From CAYZHM01 sp964478225 (GTDB lineage: Bacteria > Pseudomonadota > Alphaproteobacteria > Micavibrionales > Micavibrionaceae), in contig CAYZHM010000001.1 in assembly GCA_964478225.1 (NCBI GenBank), positions 558,001 through 622,000 on the forward strand: 64,000 nucleotides of DNA, read 5' to 3'. Every line of letters starts with the position of its first letter. Within the stretch, counting starts at the first letter, position 1. Shown here piece after piece: positions 42,694-50,932 of this stretch. The translations under genes were made by a program, and so were the position numbers. The notes under the pieces are model-generated. The model was not told the origin of the DNA and did no database searches. It worked only from the letters and a program-made list of their open reading frames with translations.

Positions 42694-44676
42694 ATGACCG
42701 ATAAATATCATATCCCTAGCCTCGATGCCCTGAAGAAATCGATTGCCGAGCCGACGATCGAGGAGCTTATGAAGGCGGTTGAGGAAGCTGACGCCGCGGC
42801 GCAGATGAAATCAAACTTTTTGGCGACGATGAGCCATGAGATCCGTACACCGATGCAAACAATCTATGGGTTGCTGGAGTTGATTGCCGATGAGAAGCCG
42901 GACGAGAATATTGCTTCCATGACAAAAACCGCACAAGCGGCGGCGAGCGGCTTGCTTGAGATTCTGGATGACATTCTTGATCTGGCGAAGATGGATGCCA
43001 ACAAGATGGAGCTTGATATCTTCGAGGTTCCGGTGCGTATGCTTGTGCGCGGGACGCTTGAAGGGCTTTCAGTGAAAGTGCACGGGCTTAAAGTTGCGCT
43101 GAAAGATGACATTGCGCAGGAGGTCCCTTTCGTGATTGTCGGCGATCCCAAACGGTTGCGGCAGATCATTATGAATCTTGTTGGCAATGCCATTAAGTTC
43201 ACCAAAAAAGGCAGCGTGACCGTTCGCGTCACCAGTCACCCTGTGCATATTGATGTGCCGAAGGGCAAGGTTGGATTGAGGTTTGAGATTGTTGATACGG
43301 GCATTGGCATGAGCGAGGCCGTGTGTAAAAAGCTCTTTAGCGCCTTCACGCAAGCGGACAGCTCAACCCAGCGCGAATTTGGCGGCACGGGATTGGGGCT
43401 TTCCATTTCCAAAAAACTTGTCGAGTTGATGGGTGGCGTTATTGGCGTTGAGAGCAAGGAAGGCGAAGGATCAACCTTCTGGTTTGAGATTGCGACCGAG
43501 GAAGTGAGTACGGATGAGACAACGATTGAATTGCCGAACCTTGATGGAATTTCTGTGATTTCTGTAGAAGACCATCCGCAAGGCGCGCAAGAAATCGTTC
43601 GGTCGCTACATTCGATGGGGGCGAAAATTGAAACTTGTCCGACTTATAAAGAAGGACTGGAATTGATCCGGCGCCGGCCGTTTGATGTGGCGATTATTGA
43701 TCAAGGTTTGCCGGATGGACTTGGCCTTGACCTTATTAAAGAGACCATGAAAATCCGTCCGAATATGGGGATGATCATGTACACTGTGCGGGACGATGTT
43801 GGGCTATCTCATTCGTTGCAAGCACTAGGGGTTACTTACTTGACGAAACCAGCCAGCCGCGTTGGTCTTGGTGAAGCGGTGCGCGATGCGGCCAGCAAGG
43901 TCGAGCAGATGAGCATTGATGGGCCGCGCAAACTTTTAATTGCCGAAGATACAGAGGGCGTGCGCGAAGTTCTTTCGCGGCAACTTAACAAGCTTGATAT
44001 TGATTATGCCTTTGCCTTTGATGGCGAGCAGGCTTTGGCGGAATGGAAGACCGGCGCGTATGGTTTGCTCATTACTGATTTACACATGCCGAAAGTTGAT
44101 GGGTATGATGTTGTTAAAAATATTCGCGAGCAAGAGCGTGGCGGCCAAAAGCATTTTCCTGTGATTGTTTTGACGGCCGATGTCCAGATGGCTCAGCGCA
44201 ATACTTACCTTCAACACGGATTTGATGAATGTTTGCTGAAGCCGGTTTCGCTTGGACAATTCAGGCGGCTTCTTATCCGTTGGGGTTTGCTGACGGAAGA
44301 AGACGTAGGAGAGATGAGCAGCGAGAAACGAGAAAAAAGAAACGCAGGGGCTGCGATCGATAAGGATGCGATGATTGAACAAATGGGGGCATTTGGGGAA
44401 AATGAGATTGAGATGCTCGGTATGTTTATTGATATGACCAGCCCTTTGGTTGAAAAGATCCAAAAAGCCCAGGAATTGCAAGATTATCATGATCTGGCGG
44501 AAGCGGCCCACAGCCTGAAGGGCGCGGCGCGGTCGGCCTGCGCGAATATCCTTGGCGACATTGCAGCCAAAATCCAAGAAGGCGCAGAGGGACAACAGCA
44601 ATGCCTGGATGAGATTCAAATGTTGCTGGCTGAATACAGGCGTGTGGATGAAGAGATTAAGTCTTTAAGAGCTTAG
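42694..44676 (+). CDS. sensorless hybrid histidine kinase (HisKA-HATPase-REC-REC-HPt)
   Basis: A 660-residue soluble phosphorelay protein without membrane spans or a recognisable sensor; a helix of about 35 residues precedes the kinase core. Domains in order: HisKA with H48 in ATMSHEIRTP; HATPase with the N box (LRQIIMNLVGNAIKF), DTGIGMS and FGGTGLGLSISK; a first receiver (about 285-405, Asp in IIDQGLPDG); and a second receiver (about 415-530, Asp in ITDLHMPKVDG). A C-terminal histidine phosphotransfer domain has its His in EAAHSLKGAARSA. This resembles BarA/LuxQ-type kinases minus the input region. It converges on the pilus-like operon, overlapping the last pilin-like gene by 4 bases; a regulatory link is inference. 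Confidence 0.92.
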   Translation: MTDKYHIPSLDALKKSIAEPTIEELMKAVEEADAAAQMKSNFLATMSHEIRTPMQTIYGLLELIADEKPDENIASMTKTAQAAASGLLEILDDILDLAKMDANKMELDIFEVPVRMLVRGTLEGLSVKVHGLKVALKDDIAQEVPFVIVGDPKRLRQIIMNLVGNAIKFTKKGSVTVRVTSHPVHIDVPKGKVGLRFEIVDTGIGMSEAVCKKLFSAFTQADSSTQREFGGTGLGLSISKKLVELMGGVIGVESKEGEGSTFWFEIATEEVSTDETTIELPNLDGISVISVEDHPQGAQEIVRSLHSMGAKIETCPTYKEGLELIRRRPFDVAIIDQGLPDGLGLDLIKETMKIRPNMGMIMYTVRDDVGLSHSLQALGVTYLTKPASRVGLGEAVRDAASKVEQMSIDGPRKLLIAEDTEGVREVLSRQLNKLDIDYAFAFDGEQALAEWKTGAYGLLITDLHMPKVDGYDVVKNIREQERGGQKHFPVIVLTADVQMAQRNTYLQHGFDECLLKPVSLGQFRRLLIRWGLLTEEDVGEMSSEKREKRNAGAAIDKDAMIEQMGAFGENEIEMLGMFIDMTSPLVEKIQKAQELQDYHDLAEAAHSLKGAARSACANILGDIAAKIQEGAEGQQQCLDEIQMLLAEYRRVDEEIKSLRA

Positions 44677-45434
44677 CAGCCTGACTCGTCGGTATCGGTA
44701 TCCCCTTCCCATGTGGCCGAGCCAGTGGTGAGGAGGCGGACACGGAAGCAAATGCTGTTGGCGGCACAAAGGTAGGTATCATCGCTGTCAAGATAAACTG
44801 TTGCCCCGCCCGTGATAACATCTGCCTCGCATTCGGAAAACTCTTCATCCAATTTGGTCAGAGCTGAAATAATAAACGGGTCGGTTTTGGTTGTGTAAGT
44901 CCATATAAAAACACCGTCATTGCCGCTGTAATATTGCCAATCTTCAAAGAGGTCAGGTTTGGGAGGCATAAATTTTCCAGAAGCGCCACCGAACAGAGGG
45001 GCGTGATCATCATGGTTGCCATTTTCGCCGCCATTATTTCCAGGGCAGCGTATGTCCGATGCCAAGTGCGTTGCTGTTGGCCCTGGTGTAGCGTTTGTAT
45101 AATGAGTTGATGCAGGATCAAGTGGGTAATGATTGCGAGCTCCTGCGTCTGAAACACCGGCAGGATTGTTACAGTATGCGGCAGCCGCATTGTCGTTAAT
45201 GCATCTATCCCCTTTGGGATAGGAGATAACACACTCCTGAATTGCGGAGCGCATAAAATCGATTTGGGACTTGAGGTCTGTGTGAGCTCGCACTGTGTTT
45301 TGCGATGAGGCCTGTTGGTTTGAGGGTTGCATAAAGGTGAAGGTCAACGCCGCAAGCAGCGCGATTGCGATTAAAATGTAAACGAGGGCGCTGCCGCCCT
45401 CGTTTTGAGATTTAGATTTGATTGGAGAAAAAAT
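44673..45434 (-). CDS. pilin-like protein with probable ATT start codon
   Basis: From an ATT at 45434 the frame encodes 253 residues beginning (M)FSPIKSKSQNEGGSALVYI. A hydrophobic helix at residues 16-34 then gives way to a Gly/Asn/Asp-rich extracellular-type domain with about six cysteines. An AGAGG Shine-Dalgarno lies six bases before the ATT. In the same frame the codons before the ATT reach the TAG stop of the upstream pilin-like gene with no ATG, GTG or TTG between. The only standard start, TTG at 45347, would cut off the whole N-terminal helix. Head, helix position and register match the upstream gene, which supports ATT initiation. Probably a minor pilin or pseudopilin. Confidence 0.7.
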   Translation of the reverse strand: MFSPIKSKSQNEGGSALVYILIAIALLAALTFTFMQPSNQQASSQNTVRAHTDLKSQIDFMRSAIQECVISYPKGDRCINDNAAAAYCNNPAGVSDAGARNHYPLDPASTHYTNATPGPTATHLASDIRCPGNNGGENGNHDDHAPLFGGASGKFMPPKPDLFEDWQYYSGNDGVFIWTYTTKTDPFIISALTKLDEEFSECEADVITGGATVYLDSDDTYLCAANSICFRVRLLTTGSATWEGDTDTDESGC

Positions 45435-45443
45435 CTTTAACCT

Positions 45444-46184
45444 CTAGCGTTCGATCAGGACGTGATAGTAAATGTGCTCACCGGCGTTGTCTGTCAAGCA
45501 TCCAAAAGCCTGGCCAGAAAGCCCAAGAGTTGCAGCATCGCCGATAATGTCAGCCTCCGCATTCCATGCAAAGGAGGTGTCATTTAATTGATCAGCCCCT
45601 TGAATATCCCAGTTTGCGCCTGCGTCTGTGGTGTTGCCTGATATTCCTAACTCTTCATTGATCTTAGTACAAAGAGCGGTGGAGATACCTGGCAAAAAAG
45701 CGATAATATCGTTTCCAGGACCAGTAATAGAGCCCGTTGTCGCCGCAGTATCAGAAGTCCCAACGTTTGCAATTTCGAAATCACCTGTAAAGTACCACTC
45801 ACCGGCAGCACCTGTGGCCATAAGATCAGCAGGGACAGAATTCGGTGATGCTCCGCCGCCTGTGGGGTAGAACACGCAATTGGCTTGTTTGTTGGCAGTG
45901 TCGCACTGCGTAGAGAAGGCCGAGGGTGGTGCAAAAACGATAGCCTGTGCATCAATACCGTTCGACACCATCATGCGAATGATGGCCGTACGCAAGGATG
46001 ATGGATATTGTGTAACGGAAGCGCTTCGAACCAAGTTTGATTCCTCACCAGAGTTTCCGCCACCCGAACGGGAAGAAGACGTTACTGCGTAAGAAAGCGC
46101 TGCGAAGAGAGCCACAGCTATCAAAATCAAGAATAAAACGTTTCCGTTTTCCTTGCGTATAAAACTTTTATTCTTAAAATCCAT
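45444..46184 (-). CDS. pilin-like protein 1
   Basis: A 246-residue protein from the ATG at 46184 (MDFKNKSFIRKENGNVLFL), with GGAG six bases upstream; a TTG at 46196 is less likely. A ten- to fifteen-residue charged head precedes a hydrophobic helix (about 16-34, VLFLILIAVALFAALSYAV). An exported Ser/Gly/Asn-rich domain with few cysteines follows. This is type IV pilin architecture, although the classic G/F-x4-E processing site is not obvious. It is followed by the second pilin-like gene and preceded by its own promoter, consistent with higher expression than the assembly genes. Confidence 0.75.
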   Translation of the reverse strand: MDFKNKSFIRKENGNVLFLILIAVALFAALSYAVTSSSRSGGGNSGEESNLVRSASVTQYPSSLRTAIIRMMVSNGIDAQAIVFAPPSAFSTQCDTANKQANCVFYPTGGGASPNSVPADLMATGAAGEWYFTGDFEIANVGTSDTAATTGSITGPGNDIIAFLPGISTALCTKINEELGISGNTTDAGANWDIQGADQLNDTSFAWNAEADIIGDAATLGLSGQAFGCLTDNAGEHIYYHVLIER

Positions 46185-46241
46185 GTTTTTCTCCAATCAT
46201 GTTCGTACAGTTTTGTACTTTTCTATTCAGCGCTCTAGCCT

Positions 46242-46269
46242 AATTTATCCGTTATCATTGATTTATCAA
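46242..46269 (-). promoter_or_regulatory. internal promoter for the pilin-like genes
   Basis: On the minus strand TTGATA (46269-46264) is followed after 16 bases by TAAATT (46247-46242), about 58 bases before the pilin-like ATG. A small inverted repeat GTACA-4-TGTAC (46205-46218) lies in the leader. Pattern-based and modest. Confidence 0.4.
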
Positions 46270-46288
46270 CAGAGAATCGTTTCGCTCC

Positions 46289-46870
46289 TCATTGTATGTC
46301 AACTTTGCTTATTTTTAAAGAGGCCGTAAGCGGCTTTCCGTCACATTCACGACCGACGCAAAGTTTTTCTACATTGACCTGCCATTGGCGGTTACGGTTT
46401 TGCACATGACCTATGGCTTCGCGGAACTGACCAAAAGCAGCTGTAGTTTCACCTACTATAGCGATCGTGCCAGAACTAGCTGTTATGTTTAATCCGCCGT
46501 ATACTTCTTTTGCATTCTCGACAAACTGATCAATCTCTTCGTTTGCGGCCTGCGCGTTCTTAATTGTTGGAACAGTTGGTTTGGTTGCCTTGGCTTCCTG
46601 GAGCTCAGCCCTCAGCTTTGTCAGGCCTTGAGTTTGTACCGTGGTATAAAGCCCCATGGCGGCAGCGGAAGCCCATACAATCCCCGTGATGGTCAGAAGG
46701 GTCTTGTTGCTGTTTTGAGGGAGCTTTTCAAGAAATGCATTTAAATTGTTGGCTGACTGTGTTGAAAACATCCCGGCCAAGGAGCGCCAATTGATGGATT
46801 TCAATTGGCTCATATCCATCTTCTTGGTTTTTAAGTTAGGAACCTTTATTTTGAAGTCAATTTTTTTCAT
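46289..46870 (-). CDS. bitopic pilus-assembly protein, PilO/GspM-like architecture
   Basis: A 193-residue protein from the ATG at 46870, one base after the upstream stop (a GTG at 46885 would overlap it). A Lys-rich cytoplasmic part of about 55 residues is followed by one membrane span (about 57-76), a coiled stretch (LTKLRAELQEAKA) and a small periplasmic domain with two cysteines (CVGRECDG). The size, topology and place in the operon match PilO/GspM inner-membrane alignment proteins; direct sequence similarity is too weak to be sure. Confidence 0.6.
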   Translation of the reverse strand: MKKIDFKIKVPNLKTKKMDMSQLKSINWRSLAGMFSTQSANNLNAFLEKLPQNSNKTLLTITGIVWASAAAMGLYTTVQTQGLTKLRAELQEAKATKPTVPTIKNAQAANEEIDQFVENAKEVYGGLNITASSGTIAIVGETTAAFGQFREAIGHVQNRNRQWQVNVEKLCVGRECDGKPLTASLKISKVDIQ

Positions 46871-46871
46871 C

Positions 46872-47858
46872 TTAAAGCGCTCCACCAGTTATACGTATGC
46901 GGCCGTCCTTTTCGACGCCTTCTTTAGTCTGGATGTTCGCCTTTTTAAATTTGTTGATGAAGGCCTGCGAAAAAGCAGCAGGAATCAACGCTTCCCATGA
47001 CACTTTTCCGCCATCAACTTGATATTTTACAAGTGTGCCTTCAAGCTTGGCCAGCTCATCCAATAAAGTCTGTATAGAGGTTAGATGTTTTGCAGTGTCA
47101 CTTTGCTTGAGCTCTAGAGCTTTAAACATTAAATCTTCGGCGGCCTTATCGGTTGCAATTTTTATCTGAGCCAAATCTCTTTTCATAAAATTTATTGAAA
47201 GGAAGCTGAATACCAAGAATAAGGCGGCGGCGAAGAAGACGAACATTCCAGCAAGCAGTAAGCCGCGAACCGTGGCACGGGCAAGTTTCTCGGTTTTGAG
47301 TGTGCGGTTGCGCCAGGGTACGATTGTCGCCACTTCTGGATTAATCGTGACAAAGTTGGCATCCATACTTTGGATACGCGGCAATATTGTCCGGGAAGCA
47401 CCAAGAAACACCTGCATGCGGTGTGTTTCCGGATCCCAGCGCAGCGCTGAAGCCACGCCTTCTTGTTCATAAAGATACACAGTCTCCTGATCCCAGTATT
47501 CACTGTTTCCCGGAAGGGCGGCGGCCAGAGGACACCAGCTATCCGGGTAAGAGGCCAGACTGTGTGACGGACAGGCAAGATACCAGACACGGTTGGCATC
47601 AACAGTATAGCAGAAATGCACCTTTTCTGTTCCACAAGCTTGAGAGGCGGCATTCCATACAGCTTCTTCTTCTGTTCCAGGGATGTGCGGAATGACACCA
47701 CCAATTAATTCCTGAGGGAGATATGGTCGGAGGTTGGCAACAAAATCCTTTGCCTCTCCCGCGATATAATCCGCCATTCCGGGCCTGCGCCGTGGCGGCA
47801 TCTTCGCAGAAGTCCCCTGCGTGTCTAATGAGCCATTGTTTTTTATCTCCAAAGCCAC
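46872..47858 (-). CDS. bitopic pilus-assembly protein, GspL/PilO2-like architecture
   Basis: A 328-residue protein starting at GTG (47858) after AGGAG. Residues 1-195 form a cytoplasmic domain with several cysteines and tryptophans (ACGTEKVHFCYTVDANR, RVWYLACPSH). One membrane span sits at about 199-223. The rest is periplasmic, with a coiled coil (about 228-270) and a small C-terminal domain. This layout is that of GspL, BfpC or the R64 pilin accessory protein PilO, which link the ATPase to the periplasm. Family assignment is by topology and context only. Confidence 0.6.
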   Translation of the reverse strand: MALEIKNNGSLDTQGTSAKMPPRRRPGMADYIAGEAKDFVANLRPYLPQELIGGVIPHIPGTEEEAVWNAASQACGTEKVHFCYTVDANRVWYLACPSHSLASYPDSWCPLAAALPGNSEYWDQETVYLYEQEGVASALRWDPETHRMQVFLGASRTILPRIQSMDANFVTINPEVATIVPWRNRTLKTEKLARATVRGLLLAGMFVFFAAALFLVFSFLSINFMKRDLAQIKIATDKAAEDLMFKALELKQSDTAKHLTSIQTLLDELAKLEGTLVKYQVDGGKVSWEALIPAAFSQAFINKFKKANIQTKEGVEKDGRIRITGGAL

Positions 47859-47874
47859 GCCCCTTATTCTCCTG

Positions 47875-49095
47875 TTACATCGCGCCTTCCATGAGCCCGC
47901 CCATCATTGAGTCCATGCTCATGTTCATGACAGTCAAGGCGTAGATGGCGCTACCAAAGGCGATTGCCAAGAAGACACCGGTTAAAGCGAATGCCAACCA
48001 GACAATCAGTGAGTGTTTCGTCTTTGCGGCTTGTGCGCGCATTTCAGAAATAGACTCCATTACTGTAGCAACTTGGCCGAGATCGGACAAGCTCGCAATC
48101 TCGAGACGTTCACTTTTGGTCAGAGGTTCGCGGTCAAGAGCCGAACCCAAACTGACCCCTCGGCCGAGGTCTGTTTTTGAAGCTTCCCAATATTCCGCGA
48201 CCTCGGGTGCTGAGGATGCCTGAGCTGACTGTTCCAGCGTATCTCCGATGGGAACGTTTCCGTTTAACATACGAGCGGCCGCAGACATGGAGTCCGCAAA
48301 ACTGAGGTCTCGCAGATACCCCCCGATCAGCGGGATTTTTCTGACAATTCTTGCGGTCGGCCAATCACGCTTACCGCGGTTGTTCCAATATGAAAAAACG
48401 CACCACGCCATAAACAGGCCGCTGCCGTTTGCTGTCCAGATCAGAATGTCCCATGTCAGACCAAGATTACCAACTGTTGATTCAAATTTGGCGAGAGCCT
48501 CAGGATCGGTCGGTGGGTTATCCCTAAACCATTTCAAAACCATGTCCTTGGCACCCCAAAGGCTGGAGACGATCGAGAACACGTCGAACGCGAGCCAACC
48601 CATGGTTCCCATGATTGCACGGGCGTTTTTACGTTTCTGTGTAATCGAATGGATGGCGTGAGGGATCCCTTCGATCAGGCGATTGGCGCGCTCGCTACCG
48701 GCCAGGATCGCGAGAGTTCCATGGTCAAAAACATTCAGAGCCTTAAGAGCATCGATCACGCCAAGACCGCGAGCCAGGGCTTCGCGTGCCGGGGCCATAA
48801 TATTTTGCCGGCGAGGGTTGGTTTCCGCCTGAATAATTTTCCAGAGCGCAACGCCGGGAGATTGCGAAATGGAGCGGAATTGAATACCGCGCAAAAGCTG
48901 AACTTGCCACCATGTTGAGCGCGCCAAAAGACGTTCGAGCGGTGAGCGTTCATGCGGTCTTATGCTGAGGGCATAGCCACCTTTTTTGGACACAGCATTG
49001 CGGACGTCTTCCGGAGTCGGCAAATAGAAAGACTCAGTGACCTTGCGGGGCCCTGATGTTGTTTCATATGCAATTTCAACAACCCATTGCTGCAT
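47875..49095 (-). CDS. type II secretion/type IV pilus inner-membrane platform protein (GspF/PilR-like)
   Basis: A 406-residue protein with the T2SSF layout: two cytoplasmic helical bundles and three membrane segments (about 165-185, 225-245 and 372-398). The second bundle has SFADSMSAAARMLNGNVPIGDTLEQSAQ and LGSALDREPLTKSERLEIASLSDLGQVATVMESI, close to the conserved F-domain pattern (start of domain, then a later Gly-x-Leu-x3-Leu segment). It is the platform on which pilins assemble. A hairpin-forming repeat cluster fills the leader between the ATPase stop and this ATG. Confidence 0.85.
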   Translation of the reverse strand: MQQWVVEIAYETTSGPRKVTESFYLPTPEDVRNAVSKKGGYALSIRPHERSPLERLLARSTWWQVQLLRGIQFRSISQSPGVALWKIIQAETNPRRQNIMAPAREALARGLGVIDALKALNVFDHGTLAILAGSERANRLIEGIPHAIHSITQKRKNARAIMGTMGWLAFDVFSIVSSLWGAKDMVLKWFRDNPPTDPEALAKFESTVGNLGLTWDILIWTANGSGLFMAWCVFSYWNNRGKRDWPTARIVRKIPLIGGYLRDLSFADSMSAAARMLNGNVPIGDTLEQSAQASSAPEVAEYWEASKTDLGRGVSLGSALDREPLTKSERLEIASLSDLGQVATVMESISEMRAQAAKTKHSLIVWLAFALTGVFLAIAFGSAIYALTVMNMSMDSMMGGLMEGAM

Positions 49096-49105
49096 TTTAG
49101 TTTCC

Positions 49106-49161
49106 AGTTACAAGGTGCGAGTTACAAGATTCCTGAAACTTGTAACTTGTAACTTGTAACT
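49106..49161 (-). repeat. short repeat cluster forming nested hairpins in the ATPase-platform gap
   Basis: AGTTACAAG occurs at 49106-49114 and 49120-49128, and its complement CTTGTAACT occurs three times in a seven-base register at 49139-49161, the last touching the ATPase stop codon. AGTTACAAG/CTTGTAACT can form a perfect nine-pair stem with a ten-base loop, and the extra copies allow alternative pairings. It lies in the transcribed leader of the platform gene, so it could tune translation, mRNA decay or termination. Confidence 0.75.
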
Positions 49162-50914
49162 ACTCCTCAAAGTAAGACAACGCAGATTTTGGATCGATCA
49201 GGCCGCTTGTGACCAGATCTATGAGCCCCTCGCGGCGGGTGTGAACTATGACGCCATCTTCTTTGGTGACAAGGTTGACGTTGGTGATGAGGGCTTCGTA
49301 GATTTCATTGCGGTGAGCCGGGCTGAGCGTGATGATCAAAGCATCCAAGAGCAGTGTACGGCCTGCGATGCCTGTACGGTTACAAAGATCGCAGCCGCTG
49401 GTGTTATGTGTTTTTACAAGCGTATCCGCTGTGACGTTGAATTTTTTCATCTCAACTTCAGTCAAAACATCACCGGCTTTACGTTTATGGGCACAGCCCT
49501 GACAAAGGGTTCTGACGAGGCGTTGATTCAAAATTGCGCGAACCTGTTGCGCCAGAGTATATGTTGAAGAACGTTCGCGTTCGGCAGGCATTAGCGATTT
49601 TAAACGCTCGAATGTTTGAAGCGCGGTGTCGGCGTGAACGGTTGAAATCACGGTGTGACCGGATTCAGCCGCGCGCAAAGCGGTTTCAACGGTGTCGGCG
49701 TCTCGCATCTCCCCGATGATAATGTAGTCAGGGTCATGACGCATAGCGGCGCGGATCAGATCGGCGAAATGACCGCCATCCATTCCGGGGCGCACTTGCC
49801 ATTGCGTGGCATAGCGTAATTCGTATTCAATAGGATCTTCGATGGTCAGAACATGTCGGCGGCGGCGATCGATTTGCTGAACGCAGGCATATAAGGTTGT
49901 CGTTTTACCGGAACCGGTTGGGCCAGAGAGCAGGATGAGGCCCCCGCCCCCTTTAATCTCTGGCGACAGCAATTTTGCAAGATAATCCGCGACATCTTCA
50001 TGGCGACGGAACAATTCATCAAACCCTTTCAAAGACGCGCGGTCTAGCAAACGGAGTGTTAGCTTTTCCCCGTCCTGGGCTTGCGGGCCGGCGGCGACAC
50101 GGACGTCGATCTGGCGGCCCTGCCAGGTGAAGCCGAAACGTCCGTCTTTTGGCGTTGTTCTGTCCCCGAAGTTGAGGCCAGCATCACGTTTTAAAAGTGT
50201 GGTCAAACGCGCCATGGCTTCGGCAGGAAGTAAGTGCATTGGGATAAGATCGCCGTCGATACGGTATTGGATCCAGTTTGGAGAATCCGGATTGTTATCT
50301 TGCAGGATGTGAATATCTGAGGCTCGCATTTGCAGAGCTTCGGCGAGCATGTCCCGCATGAATTGGTTGAGGAGGAGACCGTTATCGCTGTCGGCGAGCC
50401 ACATGGCCAAGGTTTTTTCGCAGCGGTCCGCGGAAAGGTCATGCACGGAGCGCAATGTCTCCATCAGTTCTTTACGGTCCCAGATTTCAGTTTCTATGCG
50501 GTCAACCATTAACCCTGAACGGGTGGCCGTTGACATGAGCGCGTCGATTTGACGATCGTTGAGATCGTGCAAAGGTGCGATGCGGAGAACGCCCTCGCTC
50601 AGACCTATAAGATGGATGCTTAAGGGGAGCCAGGATTGAACCGGGAGAATGGAGCGGAGTTGATCACCTGTAGCGCGGTCTTTAACGTGTTGGTCTTCCT
50701 GATCTGAAGGGCCAACAGCACCAGCCATATCGAGGAGTTGTTCTGTTGAACGGGCTATGCCTTGTTCAAGCAGCAAAGAACGTTCGCGCTGAACCATGTC
50801 CAGGTAACGTTCACGGCCCTCAGTGGAGCGCGCTTTGGTCGACTTTTTCTTTGGCTGAGCCGGAGAACCGGATTCCGGCCCTTCTCCAGACTGCAAGATT
50901 TGCTCGTCAGACAT
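49160..50914 (-). CDS. type II/IV secretion ATPase (GspE/PilB family)
   Basis: A 584-residue ATPase that would power pilin assembly. A disordered head (1-40) is followed by an N1-type region and the catalytic core. The core has Walker A GPTGSGKTT (331-339), Asp and His boxes (TIEDPIEYEL and ISTVHAD), and Walker B IIIGEMRDADTVETAL. The C-terminal part carries four cysteines (CQGC and CDLC) that bind zinc in GspE/PilB-type assembly ATPases but are absent from PilT retraction ATPases. No PilT-like gene is in the locus. Confidence 0.92.
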   Translation of the reverse strand: MSDEQILQSGEGPESGSPAQPKKKSTKARSTEGRERYLDMVQRERSLLLEQGIARSTEQLLDMAGAVGPSDQEDQHVKDRATGDQLRSILPVQSWLPLSIHLIGLSEGVLRIAPLHDLNDRQIDALMSTATRSGLMVDRIETEIWDRKELMETLRSVHDLSADRCEKTLAMWLADSDNGLLLNQFMRDMLAEALQMRASDIHILQDNNPDSPNWIQYRIDGDLIPMHLLPAEAMARLTTLLKRDAGLNFGDRTTPKDGRFGFTWQGRQIDVRVAAGPQAQDGEKLTLRLLDRASLKGFDELFRRHEDVADYLAKLLSPEIKGGGGLILLSGPTGSGKTTTLYACVQQIDRRRRHVLTIEDPIEYELRYATQWQVRPGMDGGHFADLIRAAMRHDPDYIIIGEMRDADTVETALRAAESGHTVISTVHADTALQTFERLKSLMPAERERSSTYTLAQQVRAILNQRLVRTLCQGCAHKRKAGDVLTEVEMKKFNVTADTLVKTHNTSGCDLCNRTGIAGRTLLLDALIITLSPAHRNEIYEALITNVNLVTKEDGVIVHTRREGLIDLVTSGLIDPKSALSYFEE

Positions 50915-50932
50915 ATTTATTTTCCAATAATA

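Noticed and set aside
45345..45347. TTG as the start of the second pilin-like gene
   Set aside because: It would remove the hydrophobic helix that aligns exactly with the neighbouring pilin-like protein and lacks a good ribosome-binding site; kept only as an alternative.
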